Assembly: GCA_002780205.1 (NCBI GenBank) | Contig: PEVQ01000197.1 | Location: 1 to 11,131, forward strand | Direction: 5' to 3' | DNA length: 11,131 nucleotides | Origin: Elusimicrobia bacterium CG06_land_8_20_14_3_00_38_11 | Lineage (GTDB): Bacteria > Elusimicrobiota > UBA8919 | Shown here: one piece after another, positions 1-5,907 of the stretch | Numbering within the stretch: the first letter of the stretch is position 1 | How the letters are laid out: each line of letters starts with the position of its first letter | The notes under the pieces: generated by a model | Seen by the model: only the letters and a program-made list of their open reading frames with translations | Database searches by the model: none | Told to the model about the DNA's origin: nothing | Program-made: the position numbers and the translations under genes

Positions 1-22
1 CTTCGTTCCACTCAGGGTGACA
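1..22. repeat. Partial copy of the TGTCA...TGACA dispersed palindromic repeat
   Basis: The window opens with CTTCGTTC followed by GGGTGACAG. CTTCGTTCA and TGACA recur together at 10229-10245, and GGGGTGACAG recurs at 978-987, so this looks like the right-hand end of the same repeat family, cut by the window edge. CTTCGT at 1-6 can also pair with ACGAAG at 24-29. Its start and full size cannot be seen. Confidence 0.6.
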
Positions 23-80
23 GACGAAGTGCTTCACCAATGTAAAGTATATTCCGCTCTGAGTAGTAAGTTATAAAATT

Positions 81-437
81 ATGGGAATATTATTTGATGT
101 TCATACAGAAATGGGGAATAGATATCAGGAGAAATATTATCAGCGTGCGGTTAACAGGGCATTTCGGGCAGCAGGGTTATTTTTTGAAGAACAGATTGCT
201 GTTGATTTAATGTACAAAGATAATAAAATCGGGAAATATATCCTTGATTTTATTGTAGAAAATAAAGTAGTTGTAGAACTTAAAACTGTTGTTAGATTTC
301 ACAGGGATGATATAAAACAAGTTCTTTTATACTTAAAAGAAGCAAAATTATCATTGGGTATTTTGGTAAATTTCCGTTCAGAGAAACTAACCTACAAACG
401 AATATTGAATCCCGAAGTTATTCGTGAACATTCGTGA
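81..437 (+). CDS. GxxExxY-family protein (PD-(D/E)XK-like fold), possibly 5'-truncated
   Basis: The product has 118 residues. It is recognisable as the GxxExxY family by G12-N-R-Y-Q-E-K-Y-Y-Q-R-A-V, an 'IGKYILDF' strand, and 'VVVELK' at about residues 63-68. The D...ExK arrangement resembles a PD-(D/E)XK nuclease core, but the family has no settled function. The ATG at 81 has no visible Shine-Dalgarno. Just upstream, in frame, the codons read S-Y-K-I (69-80), which is what family members usually carry before this G-I-L-F segment, and a TGA at 60-62 blocks further extension. The natural N-terminus is therefore probably lost, and the gene may be decaying or initiating internally. Its last codons (E-V-I-R-E-H-S) are written by ATTCGTGA repeats. 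Repeats on both sides suggest a mobile or accessory locus. Family assignment is solid; activity is uncertain. Confidence 0.8.
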   Translation: MGILFDVHTEMGNRYQEKYYQRAVNRAFRAAGLFFEEQIAVDLMYKDNKIGKYILDFIVENKVVVELKTVVRFHRDDIKQVLLYLKEAKLSLGILVNFRSEKLTYKRILNPEVIREHS

Positions 438-463
438 AGATATTCGTGATGTGTTATTCGTGA
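420..463. repeat. Four ATTCGTGA units spanning a gene end and the next leader
   Basis: Exact ATTCGTGA occurs at 420-427, 430-437, 442-449 and 456-463, with start-to-start spacing growing 10, 12, 14. The second unit supplies the TGA stop of the GxxExxY gene. The array ends just before the nfeD ribosome binding site. It makes a spurious upstream ATG (424) for nfeD look open. This is probably one of the short dispersed repeats of this genome. Confidence 0.75.
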
Positions 464-464
464 T

Positions 465-471
465 AAAGGAG
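465..471 (+). promoter_or_regulatory. Ribosome binding site deciding the nfeD start
   Basis: AAAGGAG lies 6 nt before the ATG at 478. The frame is open further upstream to an ATG at 424, but that region is repeat sequence without a binding site, so 478 is preferred. Confidence 0.8.
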
Positions 472-477
472 TTTTAT

Positions 478-903
478 ATGTTTGAAAATTGGCTTACATG
501 GGCAGTGATAGCGGCGATTCTTTTTATTTATGAAATGATTTCACCGACGGTATTTTTCTTTGCCTGTTTAGGTATCGGTGCGATTTTTGCAGCCGTTGTA
601 ACCATTTTTAATTTGATGTGGCTTAACTGGGCGGTCTTTTTTGTCATTTCAGTTTTAGCAATAATTTTTTCCCGGCCTCTCGTTAATAAACTTATGAAAA
701 AACCGTCCCGTCCCGCTAATGTTGATGCACTTCTTAATCAAAAAGCGTTTGTTTTGGAAGAAATAAAACCGACAAAATTCGGCAGGGTGAAAATAGAAGG
801 CGAGGAATGGCTTGCTGAATCATCAGAAGAAATTCCCAAAGGAGGTCAGGTAAAAATTATTGAAGTAAAAGGCGTGCGGTTGATAGTAAAGAAGGCAGGT
901 TAA
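478..903 (+). CDS. nfeD: NfeD-like membrane protein, SPFH partner (short form)
   Basis: The product has 141 residues from the preferred ATG. Three hydrophobic segments sit at about 5-19, 22-44 and 48-65 (W-L-T-W-A-V...; F-F-F-A-C-L-G-I-G; F-F-V-I-S-V-L). A C-terminal beta-rich OB-fold domain follows at about 78-139, with the familiar run L-N-Q-K-A-F-V-L-E-E-I, G-R-V-K-I-E-G-E-E-W and G-G-Q-V-K-I-I-E-V-K-G. This is the short NfeD form, which lacks the N-terminal ClpP-like protease domain. Short NfeD proteins pair with SPFH/stomatin proteins in membrane microdomains, and such a gene follows directly, supporting the call. The exact role (membrane organisation or quality control) is inferred from the family. 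The last codons and the TAA lie inside the left arm of an inverted repeat (894-1030), so the C-terminal K-A-G may derive from that element. Confidence 0.88.
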   Translation: MFENWLTWAVIAAILFIYEMISPTVFFFACLGIGAIFAAVVTIFNLMWLNWAVFFVISVLAIIFSRPLVNKLMKKPSRPANVDALLNQKAFVLEEIKPTKFGRVKIEGEEWLAESSEEIPKGGQVKIIEVKGVRLIVKKAG

Positions 904-1030
904 AGGTTAAAGGTTAAAGGTTAAAGATAATGTCATGCTGAACTCGTTTCAGCATCTATAGACCCCGAAACAAGTTCGGGGTGACAGTTTCACTATCATT
1001 TTAATCTTTCATTTATACCTTTAACCTGCC
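894..1030. repeat. Composite nested palindrome between nfeD and the SPFH gene (MITE/REP-like)
   Basis: The outer arms are a perfect 14-bp inverted repeat, GGCAGGTTAAAGGT at 894-907 and its complement at 1017-1030. The left side continues as tandem GGTTAAA units to about 928. The core begins TGTCA (931-935) and ends TGACA (982-986). Inside it are two clean hairpins: ATGCTGAA/TTCAGCAT (935-942, 948-955) and ACCCCGAA/TTCGGGGT (962-969, 975-982), each with a 5-nt loop. The nfeD stop codon is inside the left arm. A core of the same type occurs at 10179-10245. No transposase is present. In RNA the element could form a stable structure between the two genes. Confidence 0.85.
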
Positions 1031-1048
1031 GTTTAAGGGGGGTGTTTT

Positions 1049-1945
1049 ATGGAGCAGATTCCAGTTCCGTTAATAGTTGTTGTAGTTGTCTTGTTGTTCA
1101 TTTTTGCGAAGATGGCGCTTCGCATTATAAGGCCATTTGAAAAGGGCTTGGTGGAGTTCCTCGGCAAATTTAACAGGACTGTTGACTCCGGACTTGCCTT
1201 TGTAATTCCGATGTTTGAAACCATCAGGAAAGTTGATATGCGCGAGCAGGTTTTAGATGTTCCGCCGCAGGATGTCATCACAAAAGATAATGTTGCCGTT
1301 ACGGTTGATGCGATTATTTACTTCAAGGTTACGGACCCGTTTAAGGTTCTTTACAGTGTTGCAAATTTTGTTCAGGCAGCGATTAATCTTGCACAGACAA
1401 ACCTGAGAAATGTTATCGGTGATATGCTTTTAGATGAGACATTAACTTCTCGTTTAAAAATAAACACAACACTGCGTGAAGTTTTGGATGAAGCAACAGA
1501 TGCCTGGGGAGTAAAGGTTACCCGTGTGGAACTGCGTAAAATTGACCCGCCCGCCGATATTACAACCGCGATGAGCAAGCAGATGAAAGCAGAGAGGGAA
1601 AAGCGGGCAGTGATATTAGAGGCAGAGGGGGTAAAACAATCGCAGATTCTTCAAGCGGAAGGATTCCGGCAAAAACAGATTCTTGAGGCGGAAGGGAAAG
1701 CAGGTGCAATAAAAACGGTCGCAGATGCAGAAAAATATCAGATAGATGTTGTGTATAATGCGATACATTCCGGCCGTCCGACAAATGACCTTATAGCGAT
1801 AAAATATCTTGAAGCGCTTGAAAAAGTAGCGGATGGTCATGCGACAAAGATATTTTTGCCGTTAGAAACATCCGGCGTGCTCGGTTCAATAGCCGGCATC
1901 TCCGAACTTTTTAAGGAAAAAGATAAAAAGGAAGAGAAAAAATAA
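1049..1945 (+). CDS. SPFH/stomatin-like (slipin, QmcA-type) membrane protein
   Basis: The product has 298 residues. The start is supported by the purine-rich AAGGGGGGTG about 4-13 nt before the ATG. An N-terminal membrane anchor (about 7-25, V/L-rich) is followed by an SPFH/band-7 domain (about 28-185) with recognisable segments G-L-A-F-V-I-P, R-E-Q-V-L-D-V-P-P-Q, V-I-T-K-D-N-V-A-V-T-V-D-A and W-G-V-K-V-T-R-V-E-L-R. Three consecutive 11-residue repeats at 189-221 (I-L-x-A-E-G core) form the usual coiled coil. The tail is lysine/glutamate rich (K-E-K-D-K-K-E-E-K-K). Proteins of this type oligomerise in the inner membrane and recruit NfeD partners, protease complexes or raft-like lipids. Adjacency to nfeD is the standard arrangement. 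The specific client in this organism is unknown. Confidence 0.92.
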   Translation: MEQIPVPLIVVVVVLLFIFAKMALRIIRPFEKGLVEFLGKFNRTVDSGLAFVIPMFETIRKVDMREQVLDVPPQDVITKDNVAVTVDAIIYFKVTDPFKVLYSVANFVQAAINLAQTNLRNVIGDMLLDETLTSRLKINTTLREVLDEATDAWGVKVTRVELRKIDPPADITTAMSKQMKAEREKRAVILEAEGVKQSQILQAEGFRQKQILEAEGKAGAIKTVADAEKYQIDVVYNAIHSGRPTNDLIAIKYLEALEKVADGHATKIFLPLETSGVLGSIAGISELFKEKDKKEEKK

Positions 1946-1951
1946 AACACA

Positions 1952-1971
1952 CCTGCCTGCCGGCAGGCAGG
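1952..1971. repeat. Perfect 20-bp palindrome upstream of hemW
   Basis: CCTGCCTGCC (1952-1961) is followed at once by its exact complement GGCAGGCAGG (1962-1971). It fills most of the 36-bp gap between the SPFH stop and the hemW start and abuts a GATTGCACAGAT repeat. No T-tract follows, so it is not a canonical terminator. It may be an independent dispersed palindrome. Confidence 0.8.
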
Positions 1972-2128
1972 GATTGCACAGATGAAAAACTCGGATTACA
2001 CAGATAATAATGTAGAGGCAGGGCTTGTCCCTGCTTTTTACATTCATATTCCGTTTTGCAGAAAAAAGTGCGGTTACTGCGATTTTGTAAGCGCAGATTA
2101 CGCAGATAAAACCACAGATTACACAGAT
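1972..2128. repeat. Four GATTRCRCAGAT units at and inside the hemW 5' end
   Basis: The units are at 1972-1983 (GATTGCACAGAT), 1994-2005 and 2117-2128 (GATTACACAGAT), and 2096-2107 (GATTACGCAGAT), arranged as two pairs with 22- and 21-nt spacing. The first supplies the A and T of the hemW start codon. The other three are all in the same reading phase, giving D-Y-T-D, D-Y-A-D and D-Y-T-D. CCACAGATTAACAC-like arms of the same family flank the intergenic palindrome at 10149-10277. Confidence 0.85.
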
Positions 2129-3127
2129 AGATACTTACAGGCATTATCAAAAGAGATTTCTTTCCACTTTCCACTTCCCACTTCCTACTTCCCACTGACT
2201 ATCTACATCGGCGGCGGAACACCGTCGGTGCTTTCAGAAAAACAGATTGTTTTTTTGTTTAAAACGATACTTGCTCATTTAACTAAATGTGCAAGTGAGA
2301 AAATTGAGATAACTTTTGAAATAAATCCGGAATCAATTACCGAGCAGAAATTAAAAATACTAAAAGATTACGGCGTCAATCGTTTAAGTATCGGACTTCA
2401 ATCGTTCAACGATATGATATTAAAATTTTTGGGCAGGGTTCATACTGTAAAAGATTTTTTAAGTTGTTATGAAAGTGCAAGAAAAATCGGTTTTAAGAAT
2501 ATAAACATTGATTTAATTTTCGGCATTCCGGGTCAAACAGTAAAAACATGGCAGCGCACACTTAAGTGTGCGCTACAGTTAAAACCGGAGCATATTTCAA
2601 CATATTCTTTGACAATTGAAAAAGGCACAAGATTTTTTGAGACCGGATTACGAAAAGACGACGACGCGGATGCGGATATGTATGAATTCGCAATACATTA
2701 TCTTAAAAAAAACGGGTATCATCACTATGAAATTTCTAATTTTAGCCGAGCGTCTAAACCCGGTTTTGAATGTAAGCACAACATAAATTACTGGAAAAAC
2801 GGCGAGTATCTCGGATTCGGTTTGGGCGCTGTTTCATATATTAAAGGCAAAAGAATAAAAAATACCGAAAATCTCACGGATTACTTAAACGGCAAATTTC
2901 GCTCTGATTGTGAAGAACTTAAAAGCGATGAAAAAATGTCAGAGGATTTGATGCTCGGCTTGCGTCTTATCGACGGCATGAAAATATCTGATAGCATAAA
3001 AGAGAAGTTTTTTGTCGCAATTAGCAAACTCAAACATAGCGGGTTATTAAAAGAGCAAAATAATTTTTTGAAATTGACCGATAAAGGAATAATGTTTGCG
3101 AACTGCGTGTTTAGGGAATTTTTATGA
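1982..3127 (+). CDS. hemW: HemW-type radical SAM heme chaperone (formerly oxygen-independent coproporphyrinogen oxidase-like)
   Basis: The product has 381 residues, normal for HemW. F-Y-I-H-I-P-F precedes C26-x3-C30-x2-C33, the 4Fe-4S/SAM site. The residue pair after C33 is D-F, as in HemW, whereas true HemN has a fourth Cys. Other markers are I-G-G-G-T-P-S (76-82), the L-S-I-G-L-Q-S-F block, D-L-I-F-G-I-P-G-Q-T, H-N-I-N-Y-W before G-L-G-A, and a HemN_C-like tail (L-M-L-G-L-R-L-I-D-G-M). HemW binds heme and delivers it to acceptor proteins. The only plausible ATG lies inside a repeat unit and has a weak ribosome site. Residues 1-18, 38-50 and 60-73 are encoded by repeat-type DNA, and a 22-bp palindrome lies under codons 191-198, yet no conserved motif is disturbed and spacing to G-G-G-T-P-S is family-like. 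The 3' end overlaps the next gene by 4 nt (ATGA). Confidence 0.92.
   Translation: MKNSDYTDNNVEAGLVPAFYIHIPFCRKKCGYCDFVSADYADKTTDYTDRYLQALSKEISFHFPLPTSYFPLTIYIGGGTPSVLSEKQIVFLFKTILAHLTKCASEKIEITFEINPESITEQKLKILKDYGVNRLSIGLQSFNDMILKFLGRVHTVKDFLSCYESARKIGFKNINIDLIFGIPGQTVKTWQRTLKCALQLKPEHISTYSLTIEKGTRFFETGLRKDDDADADMYEFAIHYLKKNGYHHYEISNFSRASKPGFECKHNINYWKNGEYLGFGLGAVSYIKGKRIKNTENLTDYLNGKFRSDCEELKSDEKMSEDLMLGLRLIDGMKISDSIKEKFFVAISKLKHSGLLKEQNNFLKLTDKGIMFANCVFREFL
2012..2041 (+). repeat. Hairpin with T-tract inside hemW codons 11-20
   Basis: GCAGGG (2018-2023) pairs with CCCTGC (2029-2034) around the loop CTTGT and is followed by TTTTTA. Flanking GTAGAG and TTTTTAC can extend the stem imperfectly. 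The shape resembles an intrinsic terminator, but it lies in frame between the start codon and the radical SAM cysteines, so it is more likely a dispersed palindrome adopted as coding sequence. An attenuating effect when hemW is not translated is possible but unproven. Confidence 0.55.
2164..2196. repeat. CYACTTY heptamer tandem repeat inside hemW
   Basis: Consecutive 7-nt units are CCACTTT, CCACTTC, CCACTTC, CTACTTC and a partial CCACT. The period of 7 cycles through all reading phases and yields F-H-F-P-L-P-T-S-Y-F-P-L-T just before the I-Y-I-G-G-G-T-P-S motif. The units match the heptamers in the tolC signal-peptide region (8791-8868). Confidence 0.85.
2553..2574. repeat. Perfect 22-bp palindrome inside hemW
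   Basis: AGCGCACACTT (2553-2563) is followed directly by its exact complement (2564-2574). With outer G and C the symmetry reaches 26 bp with one mismatched pair. It encodes Q-R-T-L-K-C-A-L-Q within the helix after F-G-I-P-G-Q-T, a place where HemW proteins normally have an alanine/leucine-rich helix of the same length. Confidence 0.85.
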
Positions 3128-3816
3128 GTGATTTCGGAAAAGTTTCAGTTATTATGCCGGTGTTTAACGAGAAGAGTACGATTGCCAAAGTGATTGAGAA
3201 GGTAACCTCGTTGTCGCCGAAAGAAATTATCATTGTTGACGATTATTCAACCGACGGAACAAGAGATATTATAAATCAATTAAAAATTAAAAATTCAAAA
3301 TTAAAAATTTTATTGCATGAAAAAAATCAGGGAAAAGGTGCTGCGATAAGAACCGCATTGAAACATGTAACCGGTGAAATTGTAACTATTCAGGATGCCG
3401 ATTTGGAATATAATCCGGAAGAAATCAGAAATCTTATAGTTCCGCTCATTGAAGGAAAATCGCTGGTCGTTTATGGCTCAAGATTTTTGCAGTTGAAAGA
3501 AAAAAGGTATGTCCACCACTATCTCGGGAATAAATTACTTAATTTTCTGACCAATTTTATTTACGGTTCAAATCTAACGGACATGGAAACATGCTATAAG
3601 GTTTTCAGAAGCGATGTTATATTGTCATTAAATCTAAAAGCGAACAGATTTGAATTTGAGCCGGAGGTTACGGCAAAAATTCTCAAAAGGAAAATTCCCA
3701 TATACGAATTGCCTATTTTTTATAAAAGCAGAACTTACAAAGAAGGAAAAAAAATCGGATGGCGTGACGGCGTGACGGCGCTTTTAACATTAATAAAATA
3801 TAGATTTACCGACTAA
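3124..3816 (+). CDS. Family 2 glycosyltransferase, polyprenyl-phosphate sugar synthase (DPM1-like)
   Basis: The product has 230 residues and shows a GT-A fold with V-S-V-I-M-P-V-F-N-E at the start, the nucleotide-binding D39-D40 in I-I-I-V-D-D-Y-S-T-D-G-T, the D-A-D metal site at 91-93 and G-S-R at 118-120. There are no C-terminal membrane helices, so it is probably soluble or peripheral. The family moves mannose or glucose from a nucleotide sugar to dolichyl/polyprenyl phosphate. Length and the F-E-F-E-P-E-V-T-A-K-I segment fit that subgroup better than rhamnosyl- or chain-extending GT2 enzymes. It overlaps hemW by 4 nt (ATGA) and the next gene by 1 nt (TAATG), indicating translational coupling. 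The downstream GT-C enzyme is a natural user of its lipid-linked sugar. The exact sugar is unknown. Codons 51-65 are written by an AT-rich repeat. Confidence 0.88.
   Translation: MSDFGKVSVIMPVFNEKSTIAKVIEKVTSLSPKEIIIVDDYSTDGTRDIINQLKIKNSKLKILLHEKNQGKGAAIRTALKHVTGEIVTIQDADLEYNPEEIRNLIVPLIEGKSLVVYGSRFLQLKEKRYVHHYLGNKLLNFLTNFIYGSNLTDMETCYKVFRSDVILSLNLKANRFEFEPEVTAKILKRKIPIYELPIFYKSRTYKEGKKIGWRDGVTALLTLIKYRFTD
3278..3311. repeat. AATTAAAAATT direct repeats inside the GT2 gene
   Basis: AATTAAAAATTAAAAATTC followed by AAAATTAAAAATTTT gives three TTAAAAATT-like units. It encodes Q-L-K-I-K-N-S-K-L-K-I-L-L in the variable loop between the first D-D motif and H-E-K-N-Q-G-K-G. It could be chance in an AT-rich gene, but it resembles the repeats entering hemW and tolC. 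Confidence 0.5.
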
Positions 3817-5210
3817 TGAATGTTTTACTTATCAATCCACCGTGGATAACAAAAGGCGGCATCTGGCAGAATGTGGCAAGTTGCATGCCTCCTTTCGGGT
3901 TGGCATCCATCGCGGCATATTTGGAGAAAAGCGATGTCAATGTTAGGATAATTGATGCCAATGCCCGTAAACTTTCATATAAAGAAATCGCCAGTGTATT
4001 GCAGATTTATTTTGCAAGACGGAGAGAGAAACCGGAATACGCGGGCATAACCGCCTCAACACCGACCATTTCATCCGCATTAATTGTCGCAAAAATCGTA
4101 AAAAATGTTTTTCCGGATACAAAAATCGTTTTGGGCGGCGTTCATCCGTCCGTTATGGCGGATGATGTATTGAAAAATGAATTCGTTGATTTTATAGTTA
4201 GGGGTGAAGGCGAGGAAACATTCAGGGAACTTGTATCCGGAATTAGCAGAGAAAAAATCACGGGGCTTTCGTATAAAGAAGATAAAAATATTATTCACAA
4301 TCCGCCGCGTGCCGTTATTCCCGATATAAATAGTTTGCCGTTTCCCGCGTATCATCTTCTTCCGATGGAAAAATATTTTCCCGCAAGAGGAAGTTACAAA
4401 AAATTTCCCGCACTCGGAATGATGACTACCCGCGGGTGTCCCGGAAGATGCACATTTTGCCTCGGCAATTATCTCGGGCAACAGGTTAGAAACCGTTCAT
4501 CAGAAAAAATTTTTGAAGAAATGTTTTTGTTGCAGGATAAATACGGGATAAAAGAGATTAGTTTTTACGATGATGTCTTTACCACAAAAAAAGAAAATGT
4601 AAAGAATTTGTGCCGAAAAATTATCAACGAAAAAATGAATGTTTCATGGTCATGTTTCGCAAGGGTGGATTTTGTGGATGAAGGATTGCTGAAGGTGATG
4701 AAATATGCCGGTTGCCATCAAATAATGTACGGAATTGAATCCGGCGACGAAGAAATACTTAAAAATATTCATAAAAAAATTTCTCTTGAAAGGGTTAAAG
4801 AAATAGTTCACATAACAAAAAAAATCGGCATTGATGTCCGTGCAGCATTTATGCTCGGCAATCCGGGCGAAACAAAAGAAACGATGCAGAAAACTATTGA
4901 CTATGCCATCAATCTGTCACCCGACCTCGCTATTTTTAATATAACAACTCCATATCCGGGAACGGAAATGTTTAAGTGGGCGAAAGACAAAGGCATTTTG
5001 GCAACTGAAAACTGGGATGAGTATGATTTAGCAAAACCGCTGATGAACTTACCGACGGTAAATCCTGCGGATATAGAAAAATACTACAACTTGGCATATA
5101 AAAAATTTTATTGGCGTTGGGGATATCTGCTAAAAAGAGTTTTCAGAATCCGAAGTTTTTCCGATATAAAAATAGGATTTTCGACGCTGTCAGCCATATT
5201 AAAGAGGTAA
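3816..5210 (+). CDS. B12-binding-domain radical SAM enzyme
   Basis: The product has 464 residues. The N-terminal Rossmann-like B12-binding-type domain (about 1-140) opens with V-L-L-I-N-P-P-W and includes P-P-F-G-L-A-S-I-A-A-Y-L, I-I-D-A-N, a K-I-V-L-G-G-V-H-P-S strand-turn and G-E-G-E-E-T-F. A radical SAM barrel follows with T-T-R-G-C208-P-G-R-C212-T-F-C215, then S-F-Y-D-D, Q-I-M-Y-G-I-E-S-G-D-E and A-A-F-M-L-G-N-P-G-E-T. No D-x-H-x-x-G base-off histidine motif is visible, which is common in this class. Family members methylate unactivated carbons or phosphinate, or build rings in lipids, hopanoids, chlorophylls and antibiotics; the substrate here cannot be read from sequence. Position between a polyprenyl-phosphate sugar synthase and a methyltransferase/GT-C pair suggests modification of a lipid or glycan. 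The 1-nt overlap with the upstream gene indicates co-translation. Confidence 0.88.
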   Translation: MNVLLINPPWITKGGIWQNVASCMPPFGLASIAAYLEKSDVNVRIIDANARKLSYKEIASVLQIYFARRREKPEYAGITASTPTISSALIVAKIVKNVFPDTKIVLGGVHPSVMADDVLKNEFVDFIVRGEGEETFRELVSGISREKITGLSYKEDKNIIHNPPRAVIPDINSLPFPAYHLLPMEKYFPARGSYKKFPALGMMTTRGCPGRCTFCLGNYLGQQVRNRSSEKIFEEMFLLQDKYGIKEISFYDDVFTTKKENVKNLCRKIINEKMNVSWSCFARVDFVDEGLLKVMKYAGCHQIMYGIESGDEEILKNIHKKISLERVKEIVHITKKIGIDVRAAFMLGNPGETKETMQKTIDYAINLSPDLAIFNITTPYPGTEMFKWAKDKGILATENWDEYDLAKPLMNLPTVNPADIEKYYNLAYKKFYWRWGYLLKRVFRIRSFSDIKIGFSTLSAILKR

Positions 5211-5211
5211 A

Positions 5212-5907
5212 ATGGATATAGGTTATTCAACTTTACAATTGATGGAAGGAATGGAAAAATACAATTTATGGATTTACGGTAAGTTTTCCGAATACATCAA
5301 AGGAAAAGTTCTGGAAATCGGATGCGGGCTGGGAACAATAACGCAATTTTATGTTGACAATTTTGATGTTACTGCAACCGATATATCCGCCGAGTATGTA
5401 AATATTGTAAAGCAAAGGTTTGGTAATTGTAAAAATTTTCATTCCGTTGTTTTCAACATTGAATTGGAAACGAACACCCTGCTAAAAAATGATTATGATA
5501 CTGTTATATCTTCAAATGTTCTGGAGCACATTCAAAACGATACCGCCGCCTTACTGAACATCAACAAAATTCTAAAAGAAGATGGAATACTTATACTTTT
5601 AACTCCCGCTGGCCAGTTCCTCTTTAGTAATTTGGACAGGAATGTCGGACATTACAGAAGATATTCAAAAACTGAAGTAAAAAATAAGTTGGAAACTGCC
5701 GGTTTTACCGTAGAAAAACAGTTCTATGTGAATATCGTCGGTGCGTTCGGCTGGTTTTTCAGCGGCAAAATTCTAAAAAGAAAAACGCTGGGTTCTTCTT
5801 CACTTTCCCTGTTCAATTTTTTTGTTCCGCTATTTATTTTTATAGAAAGTTTAATTAAAATTCCGTTCGGTGTATCCGTTATAACTATATGCAAAAAAAC
5901 AAAATGA
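5212..5907 (+). CDS. Class I SAM-dependent methyltransferase
   Basis: The product has 231 residues. The AAAGAGG ribosome site lies in the end of the previous gene and the start follows that gene's stop after one base. Motif I is V-L-E-I-G-C-G-L-G (33-41); A-T-D-I-S (55-59) binds the SAM ribose; N-V-L-E-H-I (102-107) is the usual motif after the fourth strand; G-H-Y-R-R-Y-S-K (147-153) is typical of a type-11/12 subgroup found in polysaccharide and lipid gene clusters. The C-terminus has a hydrophobic stretch (about 201-226) that may seat it on the membrane. It probably methylates a small molecule, lipid or sugar made by this cluster; the substrate is unknown. The end of the gene overlaps the GT-C gene. 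Confidence 0.87.
   Translation: MDIGYSTLQLMEGMEKYNLWIYGKFSEYIKGKVLEIGCGLGTITQFYVDNFDVTATDISAEYVNIVKQRFGNCKNFHSVVFNIELETNTLLKNDYDTVISSNVLEHIQNDTAALLNINKILKEDGILILLTPAGQFLFSNLDRNVGHYRRYSKTEVKNKLETAGFTVEKQFYVNIVGAFGWFFSGKILKRKTLGSSSLSLFNFFVPLFIFIESLIKIPFGVSVITICKKTK

Noticed and set aside
420..463. CRISPR array
   Set aside because: Repeats are 8 nt with 2-6 nt gaps; no spacers, no cas genes.
424..477. Upstream in-frame ATG of nfeD adding 18 residues
   Set aside because: The extension is encoded by ATTCGTGA repeats, has no ribosome site and does not resemble NfeD; AAAGGAG points to 478.
1033..1281. Antisense and alternative-frame open frames over the SPFH, hemW, radical SAM, GT-C and tolC genes
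   Set aside because: They overlap well-supported genes, have low-complexity or implausible products and lack binding sites; they are shadows.
1952..1971. Intrinsic terminator after the SPFH gene
   Set aside because: The palindrome is perfect but has no loop and no T-tract after it.
1911..2195. Minus-strand open frame with a W-E-V-E-S-G-K start
   Set aside because: It is the reverse reading of the heptamer and GATTAC repeats and of hemW; it has no domain and crosses two genes.
3761..3780. GGCGTGAC tandem in the GT2 gene
   Set aside because: Only two and a half units, and the encoded G-W-R-D-G-V-T-A-L is typical of the family, so protein constraint explains it.
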